Shown here: positions 18,516 to 28,800 of the stretch, piece after piece
Layout: each line of letters begins with the position of its first letter
Position numbering within the stretch: the stretch's first letter is position 1
NCBI RefSeq assembly: GCF_012927185.1
Contig: NZ_JABBGB010000003.1
Coordinates: forward strand, 1,426,001-1,490,000
Length of the DNA: 64,000 bases
Direction of reading: 5' to 3'
DNA from: Pseudoflavitalea sp. G-6-1-2
Lineage (GTDB): Bacteria; Bacteroidota; Bacteroidia; Chitinophagales; Chitinophagaceae
The notes under the pieces: generated by a model
The model's input: only the letters and a program-made list of their open reading frames with translations
Database searches by the model: none
Told to the model about the DNA's origin: nothing
Translations under genes and position numbers: made by a program

Positions 18516-20528
18516 TTATAGTGAAATGCTGGCAGTAAGTCTGTAGCTGATGCCGGGCATTGGATAATTCAGCACCACATCGTACTGCTGATTGAAAACA
18601 TTGTTGAGCTCCGCGCCAAGTCTGATGATTTTCTTCTTCAGCTCCAGTGTTCTGATCACTGCCACATCACTGGTGTACCAGGATCTGACGTAGTTCACAT
18701 CGTTGTTCTCACCCGGTTCCCAGCGCTCGCCCGTATAGAGGAAACTGTAATTGAAGTTCCATTGCTTGTGTACAAAACTGAGAATGGCCGATCCGCTATG
18801 CTCAGGTGCATAGGGGAGAAGATGACCATAATTGATCTCGGTTTTGTCTGTGTAATCGACGGCGCGCTGCCAGGTATAGCTGAGCCTTGCATTGAGGCCG
18901 AGCTGTTCGGCCAGCTGCCATCCTGTTTGAACGGACATATCCAGTCCGTGGATCTTTACATAACCATAGTTCATCATCATCCAACGGTACAGATTTCCGT
19001 TAGGCATGGCAACAATCTTATTGTTCACTTCATTGTAATAGCCATCAGCCTGCAGTTCGATACTGCGGAATGCGCTGGTAGACTTACGATGCGCAAACGT
19101 GAAACCGAGGTTATATTGGGTGGTATATTCAGGCAACAGTTTTGCATTGCCGATGAAAGTATAATACAGATCATTCATCGTTGGCATTCTGAATATGCGC
19201 TTGTAGAATGCACGCAGGTGGAAATCCTGCTGTTTCCAGGGCTGATAAGAAAGAATCAGTGATGGCGTGAATTCTTCTTTGTTCTTTGCAGAGCTGAGAG
19301 GCAGCTTCGTGTCTTCATTTACAAAAGTACCCAGCATGGATGCCTGAAATTTCAATCTGTTCCATTGTATGGAACTGGCCAGGGCTGCGAGTGTGGTGAG
19401 TCTGCGGGGATACACGAAATTAATGAGGTTCGCATCCAGCTTATTGTACAGCAGGTCTGCCGATGCATTCACACTCCACCAGTTTGTTAGCGTAAACAGG
19501 TTGGCTGCGGAAAAATAGCCTTCCTGCTGTTTGAATGTATTGCTGACGTACATGGTGGTTACATCTACTCTGGGATCGGATGTATAGTGCATGTAATCGT
19601 AAGCATATTTGCCGTTCAGCTGAAGGCTGTAGAATTTGCTGAAGTTTTTGCGAAAGCCGGTCTGAAAGAAAAAGTTGTTATCCAGCTGCCTGTCCTGATG
19701 ATAGAACTTGCCCGGTTCTTCTCTCACCGAAGCGCCGGGATATCCGCGTTCCGAGTTGTACCAGTACAATTTTGCTTTCCATTCTCCGTCCTTTATTTTT
19801 CCGAAGAGTCCGGTTTCGATGCGCACCGAATACAGGTCGCCGTTATATCTTCGTTGTGTGGTATCGTACCCGTCTTTCTTTGCCATCCGGAATTTGTAAT
19901 TGCCGTCTGTGCGCATGTATTCTGCATTGAAAGAAGTGCTGATCTTGTCACTGAGCTGATGTTCCCAAAGCAACGCAGGGTTGATGGTACCGAATGATCC
20001 GCCCCGAATCCTGAACGTATAATTATTTTTGCTGTCTTCTGTGAACTCCGGAATGCGGCTGGTGAGATATACCGAGCTTGCCGATGCGAAGTCTTTCGCC
20101 GGTTGAAAGATATTGCTTTTCTGACCGTTGTACAGCGATACCGATACCATATTGTCCAGTGAAAACCTGCCCAGATCTACTGTTCCGTTCTGTGCATTGC
20201 CCAGTTCGATGCCGTCGTAGAATACGCCTACATGCTGTGTGCCCAGATTGCGCACGTTCACTGTTTTCAATCCGCCGATACCACCATAATCCTTTACCTG
20301 CACGCCTGCAAAATAACGTGTGGCATCTGCCACCGACAACACACTGAGATTTTTCAGCGCAGCACCGGACAGTGTTTGTACCGGAATAATCTCTTTCCTG
20401 ATTTTTTCAGCAGTCACGATCACTGAATCAAGATTGCGCACTGCACTGGTATCCTGCTGTGCCGACACAGTTGTTGCTGCTGCAAGCAATAGCCATACAG
20501 CTGCGGCATATTGAAGAATGGTTTTCAT
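18516..20528 (-). CDS. btuB: BtuB-like TonB-dependent cobalamin receptor
   Basis: A 670-residue protein starting at MKTILQYAAAVWLLL (signal peptide to VSAQQ); 32 further in-frame codons upstream are untypical. A TonB-box-like segment (LDSVIVTAEKIRKE) precedes the plug (about 45-150, with GIGGLKTVNVRNLGTQHVGV and FYDGIELGNAQNG) and a barrel ending in ISYRLTASISL. TonB-powered receptors of this group import vitamin B12 or related corrinoids. The strongest evidence for the ligand is the cobalamin riboswitch in its leader, with a BtuG-like lipoprotein gene downstream. Expression should fall when cobalamin is plentiful. Confidence 0.88.
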   Translation of the reverse strand: MKTILQYAAAVWLLLAAATTVSAQQDTSAVRNLDSVIVTAEKIRKEIIPVQTLSGAALKNLSVLSVADATRYFAGVQVKDYGGIGGLKTVNVRNLGTQHVGVFYDGIELGNAQNGTVDLGRFSLDNMVSVSLYNGQKSNIFQPAKDFASASSVYLTSRIPEFTEDSKNNYTFRIRGGSFGTINPALLWEHQLSDKISTSFNAEYMRTDGNYKFRMAKKDGYDTTQRRYNGDLYSVRIETGLFGKIKDGEWKAKLYWYNSERGYPGASVREEPGKFYHQDRQLDNNFFFQTGFRKNFSKFYSLQLNGKYAYDYMHYTSDPRVDVTTMYVSNTFKQQEGYFSAANLFTLTNWWSVNASADLLYNKLDANLINFVYPRRLTTLAALASSIQWNRLKFQASMLGTFVNEDTKLPLSSAKNKEEFTPSLILSYQPWKQQDFHLRAFYKRIFRMPTMNDLYYTFIGNAKLLPEYTTQYNLGFTFAHRKSTSAFRSIELQADGYYNEVNNKIVAMPNGNLYRWMMMNYGYVKIHGLDMSVQTGWQLAEQLGLNARLSYTWQRAVDYTDKTEINYGHLLPYAPEHSGSAILSFVHKQWNFNYSFLYTGERWEPGENNDVNYVRSWYTSDVAVIRTLELKKKIIRLGAELNNVFNQQYDVVLNYPMPGISYRLTASISL

Positions 20529-20639
20529 TTGCGCATTTAATTGGTGCGTAGCGGAAGGGAAGAAAATATCAACGAAGAAGTTTAAACATGCAGATGCGCA
20601 TGTTTTCGTCCTTACACCTTTCACCCGAAAGCTACGACT

Positions 20640-20825
20640 AATGCAGTTGGCAGGTCTTCTGACTTATTCCGGTTTTTCCTGCCTTCCCATTTCGCGGAGA
20701 ACGAAAACAGTGGCTTTGTCTGGAAAACTTTGTGTGGAATTTACAGCTACGGGGATAGTCCCGGATTTACACCGGGTTCCCATTTTAATTCTCTTCCTGT
20801 TGGGTTGAGAAACCAAATGCGGGGC
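20640..20825 (-). promoter_or_regulatory. Cobalamin riboswitch controlling the BtuB-like gene
   Basis: Reading the minus strand from about 20825: an initial GGTTTCTCAACC helix, then the core GGGAACCCGGTG.AAATCCGGGAC, the CCCGTAGCTGTAA block that corresponds to the conserved CCCGCAACTGTAA box, and a terminal AGTCAGAAGACCTGCC (20649-20664 on plus), the standard 3' part of the B12-box aptamer. It lies about 110 nt before the BtuB-like start codon. B12-bound RNA is expected to block expression. The aptamer begins 17 nt after the LytTR regulator's stop, so its own promoter may lie inside that gene, or transcription may read through. Confidence 0.95.
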
Positions 20826-20841
20826 GAAGGTAGGCAATTAT

Positions 20842-21555
20842 TCAATGCGCTAAGGCCCTCATTACGGCTGGCTTGAATTGCCGGCCTATCGGGAGTTCCA
20901 GCGCGCCAAGTTCGATGGTGGTATGATTGAATGCAGTAATGCGATCGATGGCAATGATGTACGAACGATGAATTCTTAGGAACTTTTCGTCGGGCAGTTT
21001 CTCTTCCAGCGAAGTGATCCGCTGCCAGGTGATGATCTCCTTCTCCGTTGTTTTTACACGGATATAATCTTTGAGGCTTTCGATATAGAGTATGTCTTTC
21101 AGAAACACCTTTACCATCTTTTTCTCTGCTTTCAGATAGATGAACGGCGCGTCTGAGTGAGTAGGTACAAGCAGCGATGGCAGGGCAGCATGTACATCTG
21201 ATGTTGAATGATATTTGTTCACGGCCGCCAGAAAACGTTCAAACGAAACGGGTTTCAGCAGATAATCCAGTGCATTCAGTTCAAACCCCTCCACTGCATG
21301 GTCGCGATGCGCCGTTGTGAAAATCACTTTGGGTTTTGCAGGCAACACTTTCAGCAGATCGAGGCCGTTCAGTTTCGGCATCTGAATATCGAGGAACAAC
21401 AGATCTGCTTTGTTCTTTTGCAGAAAGGCCATTGCTTCCAGCGCATTCTCACAGCGGCCTGCCAGTTGCAGGGTTTCCACCTGTGCAATGTATCCGCTCA
21501 GCACATCGAGCGCAAGCGGTTCATCGTCCACAATCAAACACCTGATCTTACTCAT
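20842..21555 (-). CDS. LytTR-family response regulator
   Basis: A 237-residue protein. Residues 1-115 are a receiver domain with the acidic pair D10/D11, phosphoacceptor D56 (LLFLDIQMP), T80 and K101 (LLKPVSF). A short linker leads to a LytTR DNA-binding domain (about 135-235: FIYLKAEKKMVKVFLKDILY, then FLRIHRSYIIAIDRITAF). It is the output partner of the histidine kinase whose stop lies 9 nt upstream. The likely targets are its own operon or the divergent barrel gene at 22837. Confidence 0.95.
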   Translation of the reverse strand: MSKIRCLIVDDEPLALDVLSGYIAQVETLQLAGRCENALEAMAFLQKNKADLLFLDIQMPKLNGLDLLKVLPAKPKVIFTTAHRDHAVEGFELNALDYLLKPVSFERFLAAVNKYHSTSDVHAALPSLLVPTHSDAPFIYLKAEKKMVKVFLKDILYIESLKDYIRVKTTEKEIITWQRITSLEEKLPDEKFLRIHRSYIIAIDRITAFNHTTIELGALELPIGRQFKPAVMRALAH

Positions 21556-21564
21556 GTTGTGCGA

Positions 21565-22617
21565 TTAAATTATTTTTATTTTCATGTACACCGAATATCG
21601 CCCCGGTTCCTTTTTCTTTATCAGTTCGTGCTGATTGCTGTAAAGCAACGATAACCGTTTCTCTACATTCTGCAATCCTATTCCATTTCTGTACTCCTTG
21701 TTGGGCACCGGCTGCTCTTCATAACTGTTCTCTACAATCACTGTGAGCCAGTCGGACTTTACTTTTACATCGATGGTTACCCATACATTATCGGTATGAT
21801 TGCTCACGCCATGTTTGAAAGCATTTTCCACCAACGGAATCAGCAACAGCGGTGCAATGCGGCATTGTGCGGTTTCGCCCGATACATTCAGTGATACATC
21901 CAGCCTTTTACTGTACCGGATCTTCTCCAGTTCCAGATAATTGCTGATATGTTCGATCTCTTTAGTGAGTGGCACTGTGGCCTGTTGCGCATCATACAAC
22001 ATATAACTCATCAGCTCCGATAATTTCAGCACTACTTTCGGCGCTGAAGGCGAAGCCTGTAATGTAAGCGCATAGAGATTGTTCAGTGTGTTGAAGAAAA
22101 AATGCGGATGCACCTGCGCTTTCAGATAATTCAGTTCTGCATGCAGTTTCTCGCGGGAGAGCGCCTGGTGCTGCTGCTCCTGCGCATACGATCGCTGAAA
22201 AATTCTCAACGCAAGGGTGAACAATAAAACCGGACTGAGAAACCACAACATCCCCTTGAAAATATAATACCAGATAAACACCTGTTCGTAGGGTGTGGTG
22301 GTTCCTTTCTGAAACAAAGGCTCTGTAAAATATTCAATGAAAACCCTGTTCAGCAGGGAGGATGCAAACAGCAGCAATACCGCTGATACAACATATTGCC
22401 AGTATTTTTTTGTTGCGAAGAAACCCGGATAGAGCAGATACAGATTTACATACGCAACCAGCATAGCTGAGGGCAGTCGCTCCAGTTCTCCGATGAAGTA
22501 AACGCGCATGCCATCTTCTCCTTCGGCGTGCATGCCTGTGTACGTCAACAGGTAGGCAATCCAGAACAACACGTGTGTGAGCAGACGGTTATTGGCGATA
22601 TAGAAGTTCTTCATCAT
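21565..22617 (-). CDS. LytS-type sensor histidine kinase
   Basis: A 350-residue protein starting at MMKNFYIANNRLLTHVLFW; the frame is open for 88 more codons upstream, but these are not protein-like. Four membrane helices occupy about residues 13-145. A cytoplasmic His_kinase domain follows with HPHFFFNTLNNLYALT (the phosphoacceptor histidine of the LytS group), then an ATPase domain with LVENAFKHG (N box) and NGIGLQNVEKRLSLLY (G box). There is no separate periplasmic sensor domain, so the membrane part probably senses the signal. It forms a two-component pair with the LytTR regulator. Confidence 0.93.
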   Translation of the reverse strand: MMKNFYIANNRLLTHVLFWIAYLLTYTGMHAEGEDGMRVYFIGELERLPSAMLVAYVNLYLLYPGFFATKKYWQYVVSAVLLLFASSLLNRVFIEYFTEPLFQKGTTTPYEQVFIWYYIFKGMLWFLSPVLLFTLALRIFQRSYAQEQQHQALSREKLHAELNYLKAQVHPHFFFNTLNNLYALTLQASPSAPKVVLKLSELMSYMLYDAQQATVPLTKEIEHISNYLELEKIRYSKRLDVSLNVSGETAQCRIAPLLLIPLVENAFKHGVSNHTDNVWVTIDVKVKSDWLTVIVENSYEEQPVPNKEYRNGIGLQNVEKRLSLLYSNQHELIKKKEPGRYSVYMKIKII

Positions 22618-22836
22618 CAGAATAGAATAGGTGCACTGCATTAAAAGTAACCAAATATTGCAGCAGGTAAAATGGCTTTCTGCCAACGGCAGGTTTTGTT
22701 CCGTTTCCGGCAAATAGCAACCGGTTTTCGGCAGTGGACTATAAAGGGAAGTTATATGCGGAAGAAGGGGAGATGCCTGCCGAAATTCAATACAGGTGCG
22801 GACTTTTGTTTGTTGTTTGCAACAAACTTCCTGCAT

Positions 22837-25029
22837 ATGCTCCCGCCCATTTCCATAGACCATCCTGAAAAAATAATACATCCCTTATTGGTTTTCATAC
22901 TGATGCTGCTTTTGCTGTTCGGTGATGTTGCTGCGCAGGATACAGCAATGAATTCCAAAAAGAACACCCTCCAGACGGTGACTGTCACCGGCAGAAAAGC
23001 AGCCATCGAAAGAAGACCCGACAGAACCATACTGAATGTGGAAGCATTCCTCAGCAATGCCGGAAGCAACGCGCTCGAACTGCTGGAGCGCGCACCGGGC
23101 GTGCTGGTGATCAATGATATCATCAGCATCAAAGGCCGTTCGCAGGCAGCAGTGTATATAGATGACAAACCCCTGTATTTGCAAGGTTCTGCGCTGGCAG
23201 ATTACCTGAAATCTTTACCAGCTGCATCGATAGCAAGCATAGAAATACTGCCCAACCCACCTGCACAATACGATGCTGCGGGAGCAGGCGGCATTATTGT
23301 ATTCAGAATGAAACGCAGCAATGCCAGAGGTTTCAGCGGCAATATCGTTTCGGAAAATATCCGGGGAAGAAAAACCCGTTTGATGCAAACAATGAACCTC
23401 AGCTGGAGGAGCAACAAATTGTACCTCTACACCAATGCCAGCAATTACGATGGAGCAGGTTTTTCGCAAATAAGATGGCAGCGGGAGTTCATTCCCGGAA
23501 AAACAGACTGGCCGATACTTTCCTTCAATCAGAACAGTTACCGGTTAGCTGAAATTCATGAGCCCTATTTAAAACTGGGAATGGAATGGCAGGCAACTCC
23601 AAAGAATTTTTTCTCATTCGCTGCAAGCGGCTCTCTTCGCAGGAACAACAATCATACACAAACGGATGCACGGAAAAACTTTATCCGGCCCGAAGAAGAC
23701 AGCATCATTGCTGCCAGCAGCAGCAACAGGCGAAGGGTCAGCAATTTGCTGGTGCATGCAGGTTTGCGGCATCTCTTCGATACTGCCGGTCATGAGTTGA
23801 TATTGGATGTGGACTATATCAGGTTCAACACTGCATTCAATGTGTTCAACACGGCAGAGACCAGCAATGCCCGCTACGAAAAAATTTCATGGGATCAGTT
23901 GAATGGAGATCTTCCTTCAGACATCCGCATCTGGAGTTTCAGGGCAGACTACAAATATCCGCTTTCAGCAAAGAGCAGTATCGAAGCCGGCGTGAAATCG
24001 GCAGGCACCACAGTGGAAACGGCTGCTACTTACGACATAATGCTCAATGCAGATCATCAGCATCTGAACCGTACCGGATTCAATTACCGGGAATGGATAC
24101 ACGCAGCGTATGTAAACAGTAAAACAAGATTCGGGAAATTCAGTGTGCAGGCGGGTTTGCGGGCCGAATACACCAACACTTCACTCAGAAAATACACCAA
24201 TTTATTTCCTTCTGTATTCCTTGGCTGGAAACCCACTGTGTTATCGAAGCACCAGTTCCAGCTCAGCTGGAGCAACAGGATCAGCAGACCCGATTATGCA
24301 GATCTGAATCCTGCTGCTGCTCCCTACGACAGGTTTCAATACAGAATCGGCAATCCATTACTGCAACCCCGGCTGGCAGATAATATCGAGCTGGGATACA
24401 CTTTCAACAATGCATATTCCCTTTCTGTATTCTACAACCGAAGCCGCAGGGATATGGACGAACTGAGGTATATTAAAAATGATATTTACTACTCTATGCC
24501 AGTTAATGCCGGCAAAAAACAGTCAGCAGGATTTACAATCGATGCCACTACTGAATTTTGCAAATGGTACACCAGCATCAGCAATATTTTGTACACGCAT
24601 TCCAACGGCATTACAATTTTGCCGGATCAAACCCTGCATGTACGCGGAGGAACCTGGAACTTCACTACTACCCATCAGTTCAGATTTTCAAAAGGATGGA
24701 GCGGTGAGATCACAGGCAATTATGTTTCTTCCCAACCAGCGTTGCAATACATTCAGCAGCCATCCTGGTACGTTCATGCCGGTATAGGAAAAAAGATATT
24801 GCAGGATAAAGGAGCCATCAAACTGAATTTCCGTGATATATTTTATACAAGGGTAGATCAGCAGCAAATGCTGAATTATTCTTACATGCATATAAATGTA
24901 AACCGCAGGTGGGACACGAGGAGTGTTACCCTATTATTCAGTTATCGTTTCGGTAAAGAAACAAAAGCAGACAGGCGGAAGGAGCGGAGCGCTCCGGAAG
25001 AGCGAAACAGGCTGCCGGGAGAGCAGTGA
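22837..25029 (+). CDS. Outer-membrane beta-barrel / TonB-receptor-like protein
   Basis: A 730-residue protein starting at MLPPISIDHPEKIIHPLL, giving a signal-like hydrophobic stretch up to GDVAAQ. A plug-like domain follows (about 45-145: TLQTVTVTGRKAAIERRPDR, ALELLERAPGVLVI, SIKGRSQAAVYIDDKPLYL), then a barrel of the OMP_b-brl family ending in TLLFSYRFGKE. The carboxypeptidase-regulatory-like domain common in this group is missing. It is divergent from the LytS/LytTR pair with 219 nt between starts, an arrangement typical of a regulated target. The substrate is unknown. Seven in-frame stretches upstream could extend the start to 22672, but they lack signal-peptide character. Confidence 0.85.
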   Translation: MLPPISIDHPEKIIHPLLVFILMLLLLFGDVAAQDTAMNSKKNTLQTVTVTGRKAAIERRPDRTILNVEAFLSNAGSNALELLERAPGVLVINDIISIKGRSQAAVYIDDKPLYLQGSALADYLKSLPAASIASIEILPNPPAQYDAAGAGGIIVFRMKRSNARGFSGNIVSENIRGRKTRLMQTMNLSWRSNKLYLYTNASNYDGAGFSQIRWQREFIPGKTDWPILSFNQNSYRLAEIHEPYLKLGMEWQATPKNFFSFAASGSLRRNNNHTQTDARKNFIRPEEDSIIAASSSNRRRVSNLLVHAGLRHLFDTAGHELILDVDYIRFNTAFNVFNTAETSNARYEKISWDQLNGDLPSDIRIWSFRADYKYPLSAKSSIEAGVKSAGTTVETAATYDIMLNADHQHLNRTGFNYREWIHAAYVNSKTRFGKFSVQAGLRAEYTNTSLRKYTNLFPSVFLGWKPTVLSKHQFQLSWSNRISRPDYADLNPAAAPYDRFQYRIGNPLLQPRLADNIELGYTFNNAYSLSVFYNRSRRDMDELRYIKNDIYYSMPVNAGKKQSAGFTIDATTEFCKWYTSISNILYTHSNGITILPDQTLHVRGGTWNFTTTHQFRFSKGWSGEITGNYVSSQPALQYIQQPSWYVHAGIGKKILQDKGAIKLNFRDIFYTRVDQQQMLNYSYMHINVNRRWDTRSVTLLFSYRFGKETKADRRKERSAPEERNRLPGEQ

Positions 25030-25043
25030 TATTTGTGCAACGA

Positions 25044-25433
25044 TTACTTTTTGGAGATCAGCGAAACTTTATTGCCTTCAGAATCGATGAAGGTGGCGAT
25101 ATAACCTACTATCTTAGATACGAATGTTTTTGGTGTAATAATTACCCCACCTTCTTTTTCAACACGGGCAAGTTCCTGGTCAATATCCTGTTCGCGCGAA
25201 TTCAGGAACACCAGAATATCACCGGTTTTGTCTTTATCCGACTGGTGAATAAGCGCCCCACCTGAGCCGGTTTGCTCCATAGTTTCAGGGAAACAGGCCA
25301 TTTCTACATTGCCGGTAGGATATTTAATCTCCTGTCTGGCCAGCTTGATATTGAATACGCTCTCATAAAACCGGATAGCCCTTTCCATAATTTTTACAGG
25401 GATCTCAAACAGAAAATTCAGGTTCTCTTTCAT
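25044..25433 (-). CDS. VOC-family (glyoxalase/bleomycin-resistance fold) protein
   Basis: A 129-residue protein starting at MKENLNFLFEIPVKIMERAI. The two halves show the beta-alpha-beta pattern of the vicinal oxygen chelate fold: MERAIRFYESVFNIKL in the first and RVEKEGGVIITPKTFVSKIVGYIATFIDSEGNKVSLIS in shorter pieces in the second. Proteins like this are often annotated as glyoxalase-like; the metal ligands are not obvious, so the activity is unknown. It converges with the barrel gene at 22837. Confidence 0.85.
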   Translation of the reverse strand: MKENLNFLFEIPVKIMERAIRFYESVFNIKLARQEIKYPTGNVEMACFPETMEQTGSGGALIHQSDKDKTGDILVFLNSREQDIDQELARVEKEGGVIITPKTFVSKIVGYIATFIDSEGNKVSLISKK

Positions 25434-25843
25434 GCGCGTGAAACTTTTTATCAACATTGCAAATGCGGTGCCAGGGGCTGCTTTGCCGTATTTGTGCTTT
25501 AATCCGACGCATATTAAAAAACTTAATAATTTTGAACTGATACGGGTATATTTCCACTTGTATTTTAAAGTACCTTTAACATGATAGCGATAATTGTATC
25601 AACTCTCCCTGTCCTGATACGCAGTTACTTTTAGTTAATTCCCCAACCAAACAAAGCTCTGTTCCTCGGCTCTCGATTAGTGTAATGAGGTGTTATCCTT
25701 ATTACCGGTATTGCTATTTGTCTAAATCCCTCAGGTCTGATTGAATCTTTTTCTGTGAACTCATTGTTGTTCGCGTGCGACAGCAATTGTGTTTTCGGTT
25801 GTTAGTATCTGTTATTACTCATTGTTAACTAAACAACGTACAT
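25434..25843. other. 410-nt intergenic region with a leader hairpin
   Basis: There is no convincing coding frame. It is AT-rich and lies between the divergent VOC gene and the giant secreted-protein gene. A TAATTTTG sequence (25527-25534) matches the -7 consensus, but no suitably spaced -33 was found. A 9-bp stem (25682-25690 with 25697-25705, one G-T pair, 6-nt loop) would lie in the 5' leader of the gene at 25844. GTATCA/TGATAC arms at 25596 and 25615 form a further small inverted repeat. Confidence 0.5.
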
Positions 25844-28800
25844 ATGAGAATGCGAACCTTTACAAAACTTGCCATGCTCATTGTTACTGTTCTGTTTGCC
25901 GGTTATTTGCCTGCGCAATATAACGGCCCTCAGTTCAATGTGCATGCGGCTCCTGCACCTCCGGCCAAAGGCAATTCACTCCTCACTAAAGAGTTGCCCG
26001 AAGGCATTTCGCAGGATTGGTTTTCGTCCACAGTTGAGAACCTCAAAAAGATGGAGTACAACTTCAGGCCCGGCAGCCAGAAGACTGTACAGGTTGTAAA
26101 CACTGCCAACCGTGTTGGATTCGATGTTCAGCACGATGCCCTCACGGTGAACAATGTGCTTTATTCACCCAAAGATGTTAAGTGGTCTTCTACCTTCGCT
26201 ATCCAGGGTATCGGCCGCGAAAAATTTGATCTCCTCAAATCCTTGTCTTACACAAAAGAGATCAATGGAAGCGAAATGGTGTACAAGTATGCCAATTTCG
26301 ATATCCAGTACCTCAATGATGAAAAAGGATTGCGTCAGAATTTTATTGTGAAAAATGCACCTGCAGGCGAAGGCCAGCTGAAAGTGCATATGAGCATCAA
26401 AGGCGATCTGCAACCCGAATTGCAATCAGCCAACAAACTGGTGCTTCAGACGAAGAACAGGAAACAGGAAACTAAATTCATTTATGATGGACTGAAAGTA
26501 TGGGATGCCAATCAGCAATTGCTTGCAGCTCATATGGAACTCGATCAGCATTCAAACGCACTCACCATTGTTGTAGACGACAAGAATGCAGTGTATCCTG
26601 TAACCATCGATCCGCTCACCCATACTCCGGACTGGGCTACTTCTGCAGATGGCGTACTGCCTGGTATCCTCACCAGCCTGCAACTGCAGGTTGATGCTGC
26701 TTATGGATATGGTGTTGCAGGTCTCGGTGACCTCAACGGCGATGGATTCGATGATATCGCTGTTTATTCTCCTACCTGTATCGATGTTATCGGACCCACT
26801 AATTTCGCCAGTGCCGGTGCTGTATTCGTATATCTCGGATCAGCAACAGGCCTGCCATTGGTCCCTTCAAAAGTACTCCGCTCACAAACTCCCATTGCAG
26901 GCGCCCTCTTCGGATGGAGCGTTGCAGCTGGTGATGTAACCGGTGATGGCCGTCCCGATGTAATCGTAGGTGCACCACTCGATATGGTGTCTATCGATTT
27001 CGGAGGTCCTCTTGGCATCCTTTCAGGAACTGTTGGTGCAGTGCACGTGTTCAACGGGGCAACTATTACCACAGCTCCTAATCCGCTTGCCAGAATTACT
27101 TTCAACACAACTACCATCACCAACCTCGGAATCGCCAAGAATCAACTCTTCGGTTTCTCTGTAGGTTATGTGAATGATATCAATGCTGACGGTAAAGGTG
27201 AGATCATCACCGGTACACCGGTATATGAAGGTGTAAGCCTTACAACCGGTGCCAAGATCGGTGGTGCATTCATCTACCTCAGTAATCCTGGCAATACCTT
27301 CACCAATGTGGTTTCGCTGAAACCGCCAACCGGTACTCAGCTGGGATTGTCAGCTGCCGTACAGGCCATACTGGTTCCGGTTATCGGAAACGTATTATGG
27401 ACAACGGTAGTTGCACCGCTGGTTAACCCTATTCTGAATGCACAGCAAATCGATGGTGTGCTCTACGGATGGGCTGTTGATGGTACCGGCGACTATAACA
27501 ACGACGGTATTCCCGATGTGGTTGTAGGCGCTCCCGGTGGCGGCTCTGTAACAGCGCTTCTCGGTGCTGTACTCGGTAGCCTCAGTGGTGCAGTTCAGGG
27601 TGCCTTGAGCGGACAGGTACTCGGTGGACAAGCTTATATCTACAAAGGTCTTGGTACCGCTGCTGGCGCCGACCCTGATTATATTGCACGCCTGCAGGCG
27701 AGCTCTTCGGGTCTGCTCAGCAATGCAGCCAACTTCTTCGGCTTTAAAGTGCTCGGTGCACGCAATGGTGCCGGTGTAAGAACAGGTGCTGTACTTGTTG
27801 GAGCTCCGCTGGGTGGTACATTAACCAATGTGCTTTCACTCGGTCTCAAAGCCGGTAATATCCATGTGTTCAAGAAAAGTGTTGGCGCTATTCCTACACC
27901 TGTGGTGTCTGATCAGCGTCTCGAAACTCCAAGAAATACAAGTATCCTTACACTGCTTTCTTCACTCGCCATCAAACCTAGCATCCTCTATGGTACTGCT
28001 ATGGATAATATGTACGACGTGAACAAAGATGGTATCGGTGACCTCATCGTAGGTGAACCACTCTCTACCGGCGTAGACGTTGCCGCACTGAGTGCAGATG
28101 CATTAGGTGGTATGGCACACGTTTATCTCGGTAAAGCAGATGGTACTTACTATCCATATCCTGTATGGAGCGTAGGCGCCAGAAACGATGGTATACTTTC
28201 TCTGAATGCCGCATCTATGCTGGGCTTCAGCGTAGCAGGCGCAGGCCATGTACGTGGCGCACTGGCACGTCCGAGAGCACTCGTTGGTGCACCCGGCCGC
28301 GCACTCGATTTCTCTTCTCTGTTGAATATTCCCGGTTCGCTTGGCACACTGCTCGGTTTTGCAGCAGGTGGCAATGGCCTGGGTAAAGCATATACATTCG
28401 ATCTCGGTTCCGTACTCGATCACGATGATGATGGTGTAACAGACTCCGTAGATGTGGATGATGACAATGATGGTATTGCTGACCGTTATGAATTCGGTAC
28501 CAGCTTCAATGCCTTCTTTACTCCAACCAACGATCCTGCAAAGGATGATGATGGTGATGGCATTCCTAACTACATGGATCCAAACAACCCGCAAGGTGGT
28601 GGCCTCAATGCTGCCGGTATCTGCGTTAACTACGATACTGATGGCGACGGCGTTCCAAACAACTTCGATCTCGACAGCGACAACGATGGCGTTGCCGACG
28701 TAATTGAAGCAGGTGCAGTGGATGCCGATGGCAACGGACGCATCGATTGTGTCGGTGGATGTGACGCCGATGTAGATGGTCTGCTGAATTCCGTGGATGT

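Noticed and set aside
25527-25534. TAATTTTG as the promoter of the giant secreted protein
   Set aside because: The -7 match is good, but the nearest TTTG is 32 nt upstream, too far for a -33 element; left as a note in the intergenic entry.
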